A DNA stretch of 64,000 nucleotides from Phycisphaerae bacterium (GTDB lineage: Bacteria; Planctomycetota; Phycisphaerae; UBA1845; Fen-1342): positions 1 through 64,000 of the forward strand of contig JAUIEC010000002.1 in assembly GCA_030428945.1 (NCBI GenBank), written 5' to 3'. A program made the position numbers and the translations under genes. Under the pieces are notes generated by a model, which saw only the letters and a list, made by a program, of their open reading frames with translations, did no database searches and was not told the origin of the DNA. Below, piece after piece: positions 1-8,285 of the stretch (within the stretch, counting starts at the first letter, position 1; every line of letters starts with the position of its first letter).

Positions 1-2
1 TG

Positions 3-740
3 GGGCAGGAGATCGGTGTTGGAAACCCGTATGTTTCCGGCACGCTCCCTACCGGTGAACGTTTCCAGGGAGTCATGCCGCCGGTCACTGCCCAACCTGC
101 GTTCACGATCCGCAAGCACGCTCCGCTGATCTACTCGCTTGACGATTTCGTCAAGTCCGAGGTTCTCTCTCAGAAAGGAGCTGAGGTGATACGAGAGGCG
201 CTGGCTGACAAGCAGAACATCATCATCGCAGGAGCCACGAGTTCCGGAAAGACCACTCTGCTGAATGGCTGTCTGGCAGAACCTTGCTTTGCCCGGGACA
301 GAGTCGTGATTCTGGAGGATGTTCGGGAACTGCAGTGCAGTGCCCCGGACTGCGTTCCAATGCTGACGACGTTGACGAACCCTCCGGTGACGCTCGCGGA
401 CCTTGTGAGGATGACGCTTAGGTTGTTTCCTGGGCGGATCGTCATCGGCGAGGTTCGTGGTGGGGAGTGTCTTGCTCTGTTGCGAGCATGGAACACCGGC
501 CACGCCGGGTTGAGCACGCTCCACGCCAATAGCGCCCAGGATGTTCTGTACCGGATCGAGGAACTTGTCGGCGAGGTATCCGCAGTCGTGCCTCGCCGCA
601 CAATCAGCAGCGCCATTGGATTGATCGTCTATATCGCATGCGGACCGTTCAACGAGATCGGGCGGCGTGTGACAACCATCGTGCGTCCATCGTTGGATCG
701 CGCGGCCAACGAATACCTGTTCGAGGAAATCGACTTGTAA
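3..740 (+). CDS. trbB: TrbB/VirB11-type conjugation ATPase, 5' end cut by window edge
   Basis: This is the hexameric cytoplasmic ATPase that powers pilus assembly and substrate transfer in P-type (Trb) conjugation systems. The frame is open from base 3 with no upstream stop, and residues before the first ATG at 75 (GERFQGVMPPV) match the usual TrbB interior, so the true start lies left of the window. Visible are the Walker A motif GATSSGKTTLL, the acidic VVILEDVREL strand and the Asp/His box segment GHAGLSTLHANSA followed by VLYRIEELV. The TGA-free C-terminus ends at EEIDL, a normal TrbB end. It is the first visible gene of the trb operon, with trbC about 85 bases downstream. Family assignment is firm; only the N-terminal third is missing. 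Confidence 0.93.
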   Translation, partial: GQEIGVGNPYVSGTLPTGERFQGVMPPVTAQPAFTIRKHAPLIYSLDDFVKSEVLSQKGAEVIREALADKQNIIIAGATSSGKTTLLNGCLAEPCFARDRVVILEDVRELQCSAPDCVPMLTTLTNPPVTLADLVRMTLRLFPGRIVIGEVRGGECLALLRAWNTGHAGLSTLHANSAQDVLYRIEELVGEVSAVVPRRTISSAIGLIVYIACGPFNEIGRRVTTIVRPSLDRAANEYLFEEIDL

Positions 741-824
741 GCACGAGCAGCTTCAGTCTGTCTAGTTAGTGAAAAGATGTTGGGTCCCCCGTGTCCCCAG
801 TCATGTTCTCTATTGGAGGATGCC

Positions 825-1154
825 ATGTGCATCAACAGAAGGAGTTGCGCGCTCATGGCGCGTTGTGTCAGCTTTTTCTTGCTGGCCGCGACTGCATCGA
901 CCGCGCAGGCCGGAACCAGCAGCGGGATGCCGTGGGAGACTCCGCTGCAGAACATCGCCGACAGTTTTTCGGGACCGGTTACGCAAGCGATCCTCGTGCT
1001 TGCAGTGGTGATACTCGGTTTCTCCCTTGCCTTCACCGAAGGTGCCATCGTGCGACGGGTACTCGGCGTCGTTTTGGGCGGCACGATCGCGGCGGCTGCG
1101 GCCAGCCTGGTGGCCTCTTTCTTCGGGACGGTGTCCGGTGCCGTCTTCCCTTAG
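825..1154 (+). CDS. trbC: TrbC/VirB2-like conjugative pilin precursor
   Basis: A small secreted protein predicted to be the pilin subunit of the conjugative pilus. I start it at the ATG at 825 because a TTGGAGGA ribosome site lies just upstream; earlier in-frame starts lack one. An N-terminal hydrophobic stretch (FFLLAATASTAQA) forms a signal peptide with an AQA cleavage site. The mature part has PWETPLQNIADSFSGPV followed by two hydrophobic helices (AILVLAVVILGFSLAF and VLGVVLGGTIAAAAASL), the typical TrbC/VirB2 plan. The position between trbB and trbD supports the call. Sequence alone does not show whether the pilin is cyclised. Confidence 0.87.
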   Translation: MCINRRSCALMARCVSFFLLAATASTAQAGTSSGMPWETPLQNIADSFSGPVTQAILVLAVVILGFSLAFTEGAIVRRVLGVVLGGTIAAAAASLVASFFGTVSGAVFP

Positions 1155-1191
1155 TGGTGTCGATGTAGCCGACGACGTCGAGGGTTTCGCG

Positions 1192-1428
1192 GTGCCGCTG
1201 CACCTCTCGCTAACGCAGCCTGTGCTGTTCGCAGGCGTGCCTCGAAGCGTCGGGATTGGCAACATGGTTTTCACGCTGATGACAACGCTCGGTCTCAAGG
1301 TTTGGTGGCTTGGTCTCCCGCTCGGCCTGGCTGTCCATTTCATTGCACTGGCGTTGACGCGACTGGATCCACTGTGGGCCGACGTCCTGCGTCGCCATCT
1401 CAAGCAACCAACCTATCTTGATGGGTGA
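1192..1428 (+). CDS. trbD: TrbD-like conjugal transfer membrane protein
   Basis: A small inner-membrane protein of the VirB3/TrbD family. It carries the family signature at its N-terminus, a PLHLSLTQPVLFAGVPR segment close to the 'rSL.rP.l..G.dR' pattern, then two hydrophobic helices (MVFTLMTTLGLKVWW and LGLPLGLAVHFIALAL) and a polar tail ending LKQPTYLDG. The frame is open further upstream, but a GTG at 1192 behind a GAGGG site gives the usual TrbD length of about 78 residues. Its stop overlaps the GTG start of trbE (GTGA), which implies translational coupling. The family call follows from position and signature; the exact start is uncertain. Confidence 0.8.
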   Translation: MPLHLSLTQPVLFAGVPRSVGIGNMVFTLMTTLGLKVWWLGLPLGLAVHFIALALTRLDPLWADVLRRHLKQPTYLDG

Positions 1429-3875
1429 TCACAATGTGGGGTCTTCGCGAATACCGTTCCAAGTCGGACCGGCTCGCTGATCACTTGCCCTGGGCCGCCT
1501 TGATCGGCCCCGGCATCGTGCTCAACAAGGACGGCAGTGTTCAGACGACGATCGGGTTCCGCGGCCCGGACACGAGCAGCGCGACCGTGCACGAAATGAT
1601 GGCGAATCGGGCCAAGTGGAACAACATGGCTCGAAGGCTCGGGTCGGGTTGGTGCCTGCACGTTGAGGCAAGCCGTTCTCGCACCATGGATTATCCGCAG
1701 AGCGAGTTTCCGAATCCGATTGCGCAGCGAATTGACGACCGGCGACGAAAGACCATCCACGATTCGCCGCGTTTCGAATCCACGTACTACCTCACTTTCA
1801 CCTACCTGCTTCCGCCGGATCGGACCCGGAAGACCACCAACCTCTTGTTCACTCAGCCGGATCAAGAGACTCCGTCAAATCAGCTATCGCTCGATTCCCA
1901 CTTGGCAGAGTTTCGCCGCCGCGTCACCGCGAACGCCAACATCCTGGCTGCGTTCATGCCGGAGGTGCGTTGGCTCGATGACGACGAGACGCTCAGCTAT
2001 CTGCACGACTGCGTCTCGGAACGGAGACTGGTGGTTCGTTCACCCGACACCGCCTGCTATCTCGATGAGTTCCTGACAGACACGCCGCTGATTGGGGGTC
2101 TGAGCCCACGGCTTGGCAAGCGGTGGCTGAAGGTCGTGTCGATTCGCGCGTTCTGTAATGCGACCACGCCTTGTCTCCTGGACGCATTGAACGAGCTGCC
2201 TTTGGAGTATCGCTGGTGTGTGCGCTTCCTGCCCTTGGATAAAGACCGCGCGGACAGGCTGCTTGAAACCCGTCGGCAGCAGTGGTTTGCGCGTCGCAAG
2301 AGCATCTGGACGTCGCTCAAGGAGTTCATTACCAAGAGCGAAACCGCGCTGATCGACACGGATAGTGTCAACAAGGCCAATGACGTTACCGCAGCCAGGG
2401 AAGAGCTTGGAGAAGATCTCTGTTCCTTCGGACACCTGACCCTGACCGTGACGACGTGGGGCGACACGGAGCTGGCCGCGGAACGCAACGCACAGGCAAT
2501 CCAGCAAATTGTTGACAGTGCCGGGCTGGTTTCTCGGATCGAGGATTTGAACAGCACTGAGGCGTGGTTCGGCAGCCTGCCCGGGCACGCTTATGCTGAT
2601 CTTCGCAGACCGCTCGTCTCTTCCCTGAATCTCTGTGACCTCCTTCCGGCAAGCAGCGTGTATTCCGGGCCATTGACTTGCGAGCACCTTCAGGGGCACC
2701 CGCTGGCGCATGTTGAGACGCACGGGTCCACGCCATTCCGGCTTGTTCTGCACCAGGGAGACGTAGGCCACACGATGGTCCTCGGACCGACCGGCGCTGG
2801 CAAATCCACGTTGCTGAACTTCCTGGCCGTTCAGTTCCTACGTTACCCACATGCTCAGGTTTACATCTTCGACAAGGGCGGCAGCTGCCGGGCCATGACG
2901 CATGCGATGGGAGGGGAATATTACGAATTGAGCAACGATTCGCCGCAACTCAGCTTCCAGCCGCTTGGTTCAATTGATCAGGAGGGTGAGGACACCCAGG
3001 CGCATGAGTGGCTGATCGACATCATTCAGCGAGAGGGTGTTACCGTCACGCCGGCGATCAAGAGCGAGGTCTGGGCGGCGATCAAGAATCTCGCTCAGAT
3101 GTCGGCGGAACACCGCACCTTGACGACGCTGGGGAACGTGATTCAGAGTCACGAGCTACGGCAGGCGTTTGCACCTTACACGCTCGACGGACCGTACGGC
3201 AGCTTGCTTGACGCTGATCGTGACGGCCTGCAGTACGGGGCGTGGCAGGCCTTCGAAATGGAGGGACTGATGCACAGTCGCGTCGCACTGCTGCCAGTGC
3301 TGACTTACCTCTTCCATAGGTTGGAGCAACGCCTGGGCACAATGGGGCCCGATGGACAGCCTTGCCCAACTATGTTGATACTCGATGAGGCCTGGCTGTT
3401 CCTGGCTGAGTCTGCGTTCTCATCCAAGATCCGCGAGTGGCTCAAAACGTTGCGCAAGAAGAATGCGGCAGTTGTCTTTGCTACCCAGAGCTTGGCCGAT
3501 GTTGCCAGTTCAGACATCGCAGCCGCCATCATTGAGAGTTGTCCGACGCGGATCTTTCTCCCCAATCCAGCTGCCCTTGAAGAGCATTCGCGGGTGCTCT
3601 ACGAACAGTTCGGGCTGAATACCCGCCAGATCGCCAACCTGCAGACGGCCATTCCCAAGCGGGAGTACTACTATCAGAGCCCAGCTGGAAACCGCATGTT
3701 CGAACTCGGTCTCGATGAACTTGCGCTCGCGTTTTGCGGGGCCGGTTCCGTGAAAGAGCAGGTCGCGATTCCCGGCCTGCTTGAGGCACACGGATCCGCT
3801 GGGTTTGCCGAAGCCTACCTTCGCCAGCGAGGACTCATTGATGACATGGTCGCGCCGGGCGACCAAGCTCGGTGA
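1425..3875 (+). CDS. trbE: TrbE/VirB4-type conjugation ATPase
   Basis: The large membrane-associated ATPase of the secretion channel, 816 residues, the normal length for TrbE. The N-terminal CagE/TrbE domain begins GLREYRSKSDRLADHLPWA and includes DGSVQTTIGFRGPD. The C-terminal RecA-like domain has Walker A GPTGAGKSTLLNF near residue 455 and Walker B TMLILDEAWLFL near residue 650, followed by the FATQSLADVASS sensor region. Translation probably starts at GTG 1425, overlapping the trbD stop, although ATG 1434 is possible. The gene is intact with no frameshift. It sits between trbD and trbJ as in RP4-type operons. Confidence 0.95.
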   Translation: MITMWGLREYRSKSDRLADHLPWAALIGPGIVLNKDGSVQTTIGFRGPDTSSATVHEMMANRAKWNNMARRLGSGWCLHVEASRSRTMDYPQSEFPNPIAQRIDDRRRKTIHDSPRFESTYYLTFTYLLPPDRTRKTTNLLFTQPDQETPSNQLSLDSHLAEFRRRVTANANILAAFMPEVRWLDDDETLSYLHDCVSERRLVVRSPDTACYLDEFLTDTPLIGGLSPRLGKRWLKVVSIRAFCNATTPCLLDALNELPLEYRWCVRFLPLDKDRADRLLETRRQQWFARRKSIWTSLKEFITKSETALIDTDSVNKANDVTAAREELGEDLCSFGHLTLTVTTWGDTELAAERNAQAIQQIVDSAGLVSRIEDLNSTEAWFGSLPGHAYADLRRPLVSSLNLCDLLPASSVYSGPLTCEHLQGHPLAHVETHGSTPFRLVLHQGDVGHTMVLGPTGAGKSTLLNFLAVQFLRYPHAQVYIFDKGGSCRAMTHAMGGEYYELSNDSPQLSFQPLGSIDQEGEDTQAHEWLIDIIQREGVTVTPAIKSEVWAAIKNLAQMSAEHRTLTTLGNVIQSHELRQAFAPYTLDGPYGSLLDADRDGLQYGAWQAFEMEGLMHSRVALLPVLTYLFHRLEQRLGTMGPDGQPCPTMLILDEAWLFLAESAFSSKIREWLKTLRKKNAAVVFATQSLADVASSDIAAAIIESCPTRIFLPNPAALEEHSRVLYEQFGLNTRQIANLQTAIPKREYYYQSPAGNRMFELGLDELALAFCGAGSVKEQVAIPGLLEAHGSAGFAEAYLRQRGLIDDMVAPGDQAR

Positions 3876-4027
3876 ACCGATGCGGTCGCGAAACGACTTC
3901 ACTCCAATCCGTAAGATCCCCCGCGATTCCCCGTCTTCCTTATGAGCGAACACGCGGCAGTCTGCACTGCCGCGAGCTAACTGGTTCCACCGCTTGGAGA
4001 GCGAACCAGCACCAGGAGGGCATTCAG

Positions 4028-4783
4028 GTGTTTAGTCCCAGTCCAAGGCGCAGGCGCGCCATCGTTTCTGCTTGTCTCGCCGTGTTCCTGCCAGTCTCCG
4101 CCGTGGCGTACTGGGACGGCACGGTCTACGACCCCTGGAACTTCGTCGAGAATGTCCGCCAGACCCTCGCCCTGGTGCAACAGATCGAGCGTGCCGTTCG
4201 GCAGATCCAGCAGCAACGTCAGATGCTCCGGAATCTGCCGGAGAGCGTCCGTGACGAAATGATCCGCGGTCACGCGCTGTTCTACTGGGAACAGCTTGAA
4301 CACTATGGCGTCTATACGTCACCACACGCGATTGATGCAGAACAGGATCTCGAGCGCAAGTATCCGCTTGAGGCTGCGTCGGAGGCCGGCTGGCTTGAAA
4401 CGCGCCGCCGGGAGTGGGCGGCCAAGCGAAGGATGGACCTCGCCGAGCAGCGAGAGATTCAGAATGCAGCCTACCGGGACATGCAGCCGACATCAGAGCG
4501 TGTTGCGCGCATCGTGACCGCCTCGAACGCTGCCGGCGGAAACGGCGACACGGGAATCACAGCCACCATACAGGCCCAGAACGAGCTCCTGGCGAGCCTT
4601 TCGACTGAAACGAACAAGCTGACTGCGCTCAGGGCCGTCCGAGCACGAATGCGTCATGAGGCGACTGCAAGGGAGCAGTCCGAAGCAGCCTATCAAAGCG
4701 TTCGCCGGGCGGTCCTGATGCGTGACTGGCAGCAGCGGTCACGCAACCCTGCGCCGCGGCCCTTTGGAAGGAGTCCGAGATGA
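4028..4783 (+). CDS. trbJ: TrbJ-like periplasmic conjugation protein, copy 1
   Basis: TrbJ (VirB5-like) proteins are exported and help assemble the pilus tip. I start this at GTG 4028 because AGGAGG lies 10 bases upstream and a signal peptide follows at once (AIVSACLAVFLPVSAVA); the open frame reaching back to 3872 would put extra residues before the signal. The mature protein opens YWDGTVYDPWNFVENVRQT, the classic TrbJ 'vtv.DP.N..qN' signature, then runs as coiled-coil helices rich in Q, R and E (QIERAVRQIQQQRQML). It ends with a VRRAVLMRDWQ motif shared with the next gene, with which it overlaps by ATGA. The pair looks like a tandem duplication. Confidence 0.83.
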   Translation: MFSPSPRRRRAIVSACLAVFLPVSAVAYWDGTVYDPWNFVENVRQTLALVQQIERAVRQIQQQRQMLRNLPESVRDEMIRGHALFYWEQLEHYGVYTSPHAIDAEQDLERKYPLEAASEAGWLETRRREWAAKRRMDLAEQREIQNAAYRDMQPTSERVARIVTASNAAGGNGDTGITATIQAQNELLASLSTETNKLTALRAVRARMRHEATAREQSEAAYQSVRRAVLMRDWQQRSRNPAPRPFGRSPR

Positions 4784-5463
4784 GGCGTCGCATGACTCTG
4801 ATTTTCCTGACGGGTCTGCTGACGGTGCCGGTCGTGCGCGCGACGGTAGTGGTTCTTGACCCATTCAACCTCAGTGTGAACGTTGAACAGGTGGTCTACC
4901 ACCTGGAGCTCGTTACTCGGCTCAACGCCCAGATCCGCAACCAGCAACGGATGCTGGCAAGCTGGGAGTTCAGCCGGCTGGATGGCATGTTGGCCAGCAT
5001 GGAATCTGTTCGCGGCGTGCTCGACGCCGACAAAGACGTCTACCGCCCACTGGATGTCGATGACCTGCTGGAGCAGCAGTACCCGCTTAGCTCAGATCAC
5101 TATGCCCACCTCGATGCCGCGGCCGCCGAGGCGCTGCGCGGGCAATGGATTGCCGCGCAGCGCCACACTTTGGTCCAGGCTCGAACCGCCCAGAATCGTG
5201 TGTACCTCGAAATGAGCAGTAGCGAAGGCCGCATCGCCGACTACGTGCAGCAATCCAACGCCGCACCCGGCCAAACCGCCGCCATGCAGGCGGGTAACGA
5301 GATCGTGGCCAATCTGGTCGGCCAGATGCAGGCCATGCAGGCTCTCGAGATCAGCGACGCTCGGGCCGAGATTGAGGCTATTGCTCTGAAACAGGCCAAG
5401 GCCGCATACCACCGCACTCGACGCGACAGTCTGATGCGTGACTGGCCCAGCGGCCACCAATAG
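4780..5463 (+). CDS. TrbJ-like periplasmic conjugation protein, copy 2
   Basis: A second TrbJ-like protein, 227 residues, translated from an ATGA overlap with copy 1. It has a signal peptide (LIFLTGLLTVPVVRA), the mature start TVVVLDPFNLSVNVEQVVYH, and a helical body. The C-terminal RRDSLMRDW motif echoes the RRAVLMRDW of copy 1, and both share the QQYPL / RKYPL and WLETRRREW / WIAAQRHT positions, which indicates common descent and divergence. One TrbJ is normal in RP4-type systems, so two adjacent copies may supply distinct tip or adhesin subunits; that function is inferred. The next gene, trbL, begins 9 bases downstream. Confidence 0.78.
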   Translation: MRRRMTLIFLTGLLTVPVVRATVVVLDPFNLSVNVEQVVYHLELVTRLNAQIRNQQRMLASWEFSRLDGMLASMESVRGVLDADKDVYRPLDVDDLLEQQYPLSSDHYAHLDAAAAEALRGQWIAAQRHTLVQARTAQNRVYLEMSSSEGRIADYVQQSNAAPGQTAAMQAGNEIVANLVGQMQAMQALEISDARAEIEAIALKQAKAAYHRTRRDSLMRDWPSGHQ

Positions 5464-5472
5464 GGAACGCCG

Positions 5473-6456
5473 ATGCCCCTGATCAATGAAATCCTCGGGC
5501 TGTACCTGCGGGCGCTCGACTCCGGCTTCGGCCTGATCGGAGGAGATGTCCGTTGGCTGTTCAACGTACTGGTCGTCCTGAATCTCATTGTCGGGGGCCT
5601 CACGTGGGCGCTCAGCGATGATCAGGTCGTCGCGCAATTGGCTCGCAAGTTGTTGTTCATCGGGTTCTTCGCCTGGTTGATCGACAACTGGGCCTGGTTG
5701 ACTGACACCATTGCTCGATCGTTCGTGCAGCTGGGGCTCAGGGCAGGGGGCGGTCGTGGAACCGTCGATCTGTTAAGCAACCCTGGGGCGATCGCAGAGC
5801 GTGGGCTTCTCGTCATAGCCCCAATGCTGCAAGCCATACGGGACCTGACCGGACCAGTGGCGTTCTTTGAGAACCTCCCCGAGATCCTGCTGCTTCTGGT
5901 CGCGATCGTCGTCGTGCTGGCGTCGTTCTTCCTTGTCGCTATCCAGATCATGTTCGCAGTACTGACCTTCAAGCTCGGAACACTGGCCGCCTTCATCCTG
6001 GTTCCTTTTGCACTCCTCACCCGCACTTCCTTCATTTCGGAACGACCGCTTGGGTGGGTCGTTTCTGCCGGAGTGCGGTTGATGGTGCTGATGATCGTGG
6101 TCGGGCTTGGTGAACGCGTGTACGGACGGATGGAAGTGACACTTGAAACTCTGACTGTCCGCGAGGCCCTGAATGTTGCCCTGGGTTCATTCGTCCTGAT
6201 GCTCCTGGCCCAGACCTCAGCGCGATTGGCCAATGATCTGGCCACTGGCACGCCGAGGCTGGGCGCACTTGATGGAGCCCTGTCCCTGGGCGCTACGGCT
6301 GCGGCCGCCACCTACGGTGCCAGACGGGTCGGCGGAGCCGCCAGCCACGCTGCCGGCCAGGCCGCCTCGGCCGCCGGGCACGTCAAGGCTGCGGCAACAA
6401 GGCTCCGCTCGGCCTCGAAGAAAACCAATCCGACTCCCACGCATGAGGAGACCTGA
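5473..6456 (+). CDS. trbL: TrbL/VirB6-type polytopic membrane protein
   Basis: The multi-pass inner-membrane channel component of the mating-pair apparatus. The 327-residue protein has about six hydrophobic segments, for example WLFNVLVVLNLIVGGLTWAL, LLFIGFFAWLIDNWAWL, ILLLLVAIVVVLASFFLVAI and LMVLMIVVGLGERVYG. The tail is rich in Ala and Gly, then basic (AATRLRSASKK), as is usual for TrbL. It starts at ATG 5473 after a GGAACG-like site. The GAGGAG near its 3' end probably serves as the ribosome site of trbF. Orientation and order match P-type trb operons. Confidence 0.88.
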   Translation: MPLINEILGLYLRALDSGFGLIGGDVRWLFNVLVVLNLIVGGLTWALSDDQVVAQLARKLLFIGFFAWLIDNWAWLTDTIARSFVQLGLRAGGGRGTVDLLSNPGAIAERGLLVIAPMLQAIRDLTGPVAFFENLPEILLLLVAIVVVLASFFLVAIQIMFAVLTFKLGTLAAFILVPFALLTRTSFISERPLGWVVSAGVRLMVLMIVVGLGERVYGRMEVTLETLTVREALNVALGSFVLMLLAQTSARLANDLATGTPRLGALDGALSLGATAAAATYGARRVGGAASHAAGQAASAAGHVKAAATRLRSASKKTNPTPTHEET

Positions 6457-6457
6457 A

Positions 6458-7234
6458 GTGTCGTTTGGTGCACACACTACCAGTTACGGAAGCAGACCTC
6501 CCCGTGATCGTTACGCACGCGCGGTGCGGGCTTGGGACGAGCGAATCGGCACGGCCCGCCAGCAGGCATTTCATTGGCGACTGGTCGGCCTGCTTTCGCT
6601 GGTCCTGTTGGTCATGGTTATCGCCGGGTTCATCTTTGTCGCCGCTCGGAAGCAAGTGAAGACCTACGTCGTGGAAGTCGACCAGGTCGGCATGCCGGCG
6701 CGGATCACGCTCGCTGACGAGCACTACCAGCCGGACGATGCCCAGGTCGGCTACTTCGTGGGCCAGCTAGTTCGGTTGGTGCGAGAACGGCCACTGGATC
6801 CCGTCCTCATTCGTAGGAACTGGGAGACGGCATACGGGTTCCTGGCCGGCCCCGCGGTCAACACCATGAACGCCTACGCCGCACAGGACAGCGGGTTATT
6901 GAGCACGCCGAGTAGGCCGATCGCTCGCATCGTCGAGATCAGCAACATTCTGCAAAAGGCAGCCGGGGCCTACCAGGTCCGTTGGGTCGAAACGGAGTAC
7001 GTCGGCGGCTTTCCTGAGCCGCGTGCTCAGTACACCGGGCTCTTTCATACCAAGCTGAAACCGCCTCGCGACGAATCAGACGTGTTCCACAATCCGCTGG
7101 GCGTCTATGTCGTCTCGTTTGCATGGAGTCGCGAGTTCACGGACCCGATCGGCCAGGTCCCGGTTGCCGTGTTGCCGCCAGCTTCTCAACCCTCACCATT
7201 CGTCGAGCAAGACAATGCCGAAGCGTCGGAGTAA
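6458..7234 (+). CDS. trbF: TrbF/VirB8-type inner-membrane conjugation protein
   Basis: A bitopic inner-membrane protein that nucleates the channel through its periplasmic NTF2-like domain. A cytoplasmic head (RYARAVRAWDERIG) precedes one membrane helix (LLSLVLLVMVIAGFIFVAA) and a periplasmic domain containing KTYVVEVDQVG, RRNWETAYGF and YQVRWVETEY, all typical of TrbF. The open frame extends to 6233, but GTG 6458 has GAGGAG seven bases before it and lies directly after the trbL stop; ATG 6443 is the alternative. The 3' end overlaps the start of trbG by 20 bases. Confidence 0.88.
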   Translation: MSFGAHTTSYGSRPPRDRYARAVRAWDERIGTARQQAFHWRLVGLLSLVLLVMVIAGFIFVAARKQVKTYVVEVDQVGMPARITLADEHYQPDDAQVGYFVGQLVRLVRERPLDPVLIRRNWETAYGFLAGPAVNTMNAYAAQDSGLLSTPSRPIARIVEISNILQKAAGAYQVRWVETEYVGGFPEPRAQYTGLFHTKLKPPRDESDVFHNPLGVYVVSFAWSREFTDPIGQVPVAVLPPASQPSPFVEQDNAEASE

Positions 7235-8285
7235 CTGCCCTTTGTTGTTGGTCGTCATGATCTTGGGCGTCCCAGGCTGCACGTGGTTTGAGCCCAGGGA
7301 TCAGCTCCTGGTCTATCGCCAGCCTTGGCACATGGCTAAGCGCGCTCCCGCCGCGTCCAAACAAGGGCAGCGCTTACCCCTGGCTGTGGCGGTCGACAAG
7401 AGCAGGCCGATCCAGACTCGCGCATTGAACGACTCGCATGGTACGTCGACAAAGCCCCCAATGAGCACGGTCGAAGTGTTGGACGCCGCCCGCCGGACAG
7501 CTACCCAGCAACCCGCCCCGGATGGCTTTATCAACGCGGTGCAGCTCTACGAGTACCAACTCGGGGCCGTATACGAGGTTGTGACCGCGCCGGGCTTCGT
7601 GACGGCCATCCGGCTTCGACCAGGGGAGCAGCTTCTGGACGCTGCAGCTGGGGACACCGCTCGTTGGCTGATCGACACGACCACCTCTGGAGCCGTCGAT
7701 GAGCCGTCACACCAAACGACCCGCTTTAGCCCCCCAGACGCCAAGCCCCGAACCACGGTGATCGTTAAGCCGCGGCGGCCGATGCTGCAGACCAATCTGA
7801 TCATTACGACTGACCAACGGACCTATCTGATCGATCTCCGAAGCGTTGATGTCACCGCGTATCACTCCGCGGTCGAATGGACCTACCCGATGGCTGGGCT
7901 CAAGGCGATCGCAGGTCCGGGGCCGGTGAGGGTGAGTCCGAAGCGACCACGAACCCGCACCTATGCCTACGCCGTCAAGGTTCCGCGGACCGGAGCGCCG
8001 CCGTGGACGCCGGTCTCGGTCTATCACGACGGTGTCCGTGTCTTCGTCGAGTTCCCGCCCAACTTCGAGGCTGGACGGCGGCCACCTCTGTTCATCATTG
8101 GTGAGGACGATCAGGTTCGCCTCGTCAACTACAGCGTTGATGGCGATGCCTACATCGTCCACGAACGATTCGATCGCGCTGAGCTTCGTCTCGGTCACGA
8201 ACGCGTTCAGATTGAGCACACCAGGCTGGCCAGACCGCAGACCCGCATCGAGCGCGCCGTCGAGGCCTTCTTCAAGGAACAATGA
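7215..8285 (+). CDS. trbG: TrbG/VirB9-type outer-membrane-complex protein
   Basis: A periplasmic or outer-membrane protein of the VirB9/CagX/TrbG family that forms the outer core of the channel. From ATG 7215 the protein starts with a lipoprotein-like signal (LLLVVMILGVPGC), so it may be lipidated at Cys. A polar linker is followed by the CagX part: QLYEYQLGAVYEVVTAPGF, LRPGEQLLDAAAGDTARW, a TDQRTYLIDLRS segment and a C-terminal region with VFVEFPPNFE and RLVNYSVDGDAYIV. These are diagnostic for TrbG. It overlaps trbF at the 5' end and trbI by ATGA at the 3' end. Confidence 0.9.
   Translation: MPKRRSNCPLLLVVMILGVPGCTWFEPRDQLLVYRQPWHMAKRAPAASKQGQRLPLAVAVDKSRPIQTRALNDSHGTSTKPPMSTVEVLDAARRTATQQPAPDGFINAVQLYEYQLGAVYEVVTAPGFVTAIRLRPGEQLLDAAAGDTARWLIDTTTSGAVDEPSHQTTRFSPPDAKPRTTVIVKPRRPMLQTNLIITTDQRTYLIDLRSVDVTAYHSAVEWTYPMAGLKAIAGPGPVRVSPKRPRTRTYAYAVKVPRTGAPPWTPVSVYHDGVRVFVEFPPNFEAGRRPPLFIIGEDDQVRLVNYSVDGDAYIVHERFDRAELRLGHERVQIEHTRLARPQTRIERAVEAFFKEQ

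Noticed and set aside
3872..4027. N-terminal extension of the first TrbJ-like gene
   Set aside because: It would place 52 polar residues before a clear signal peptide; the AGGAGG site supports GTG 4028.
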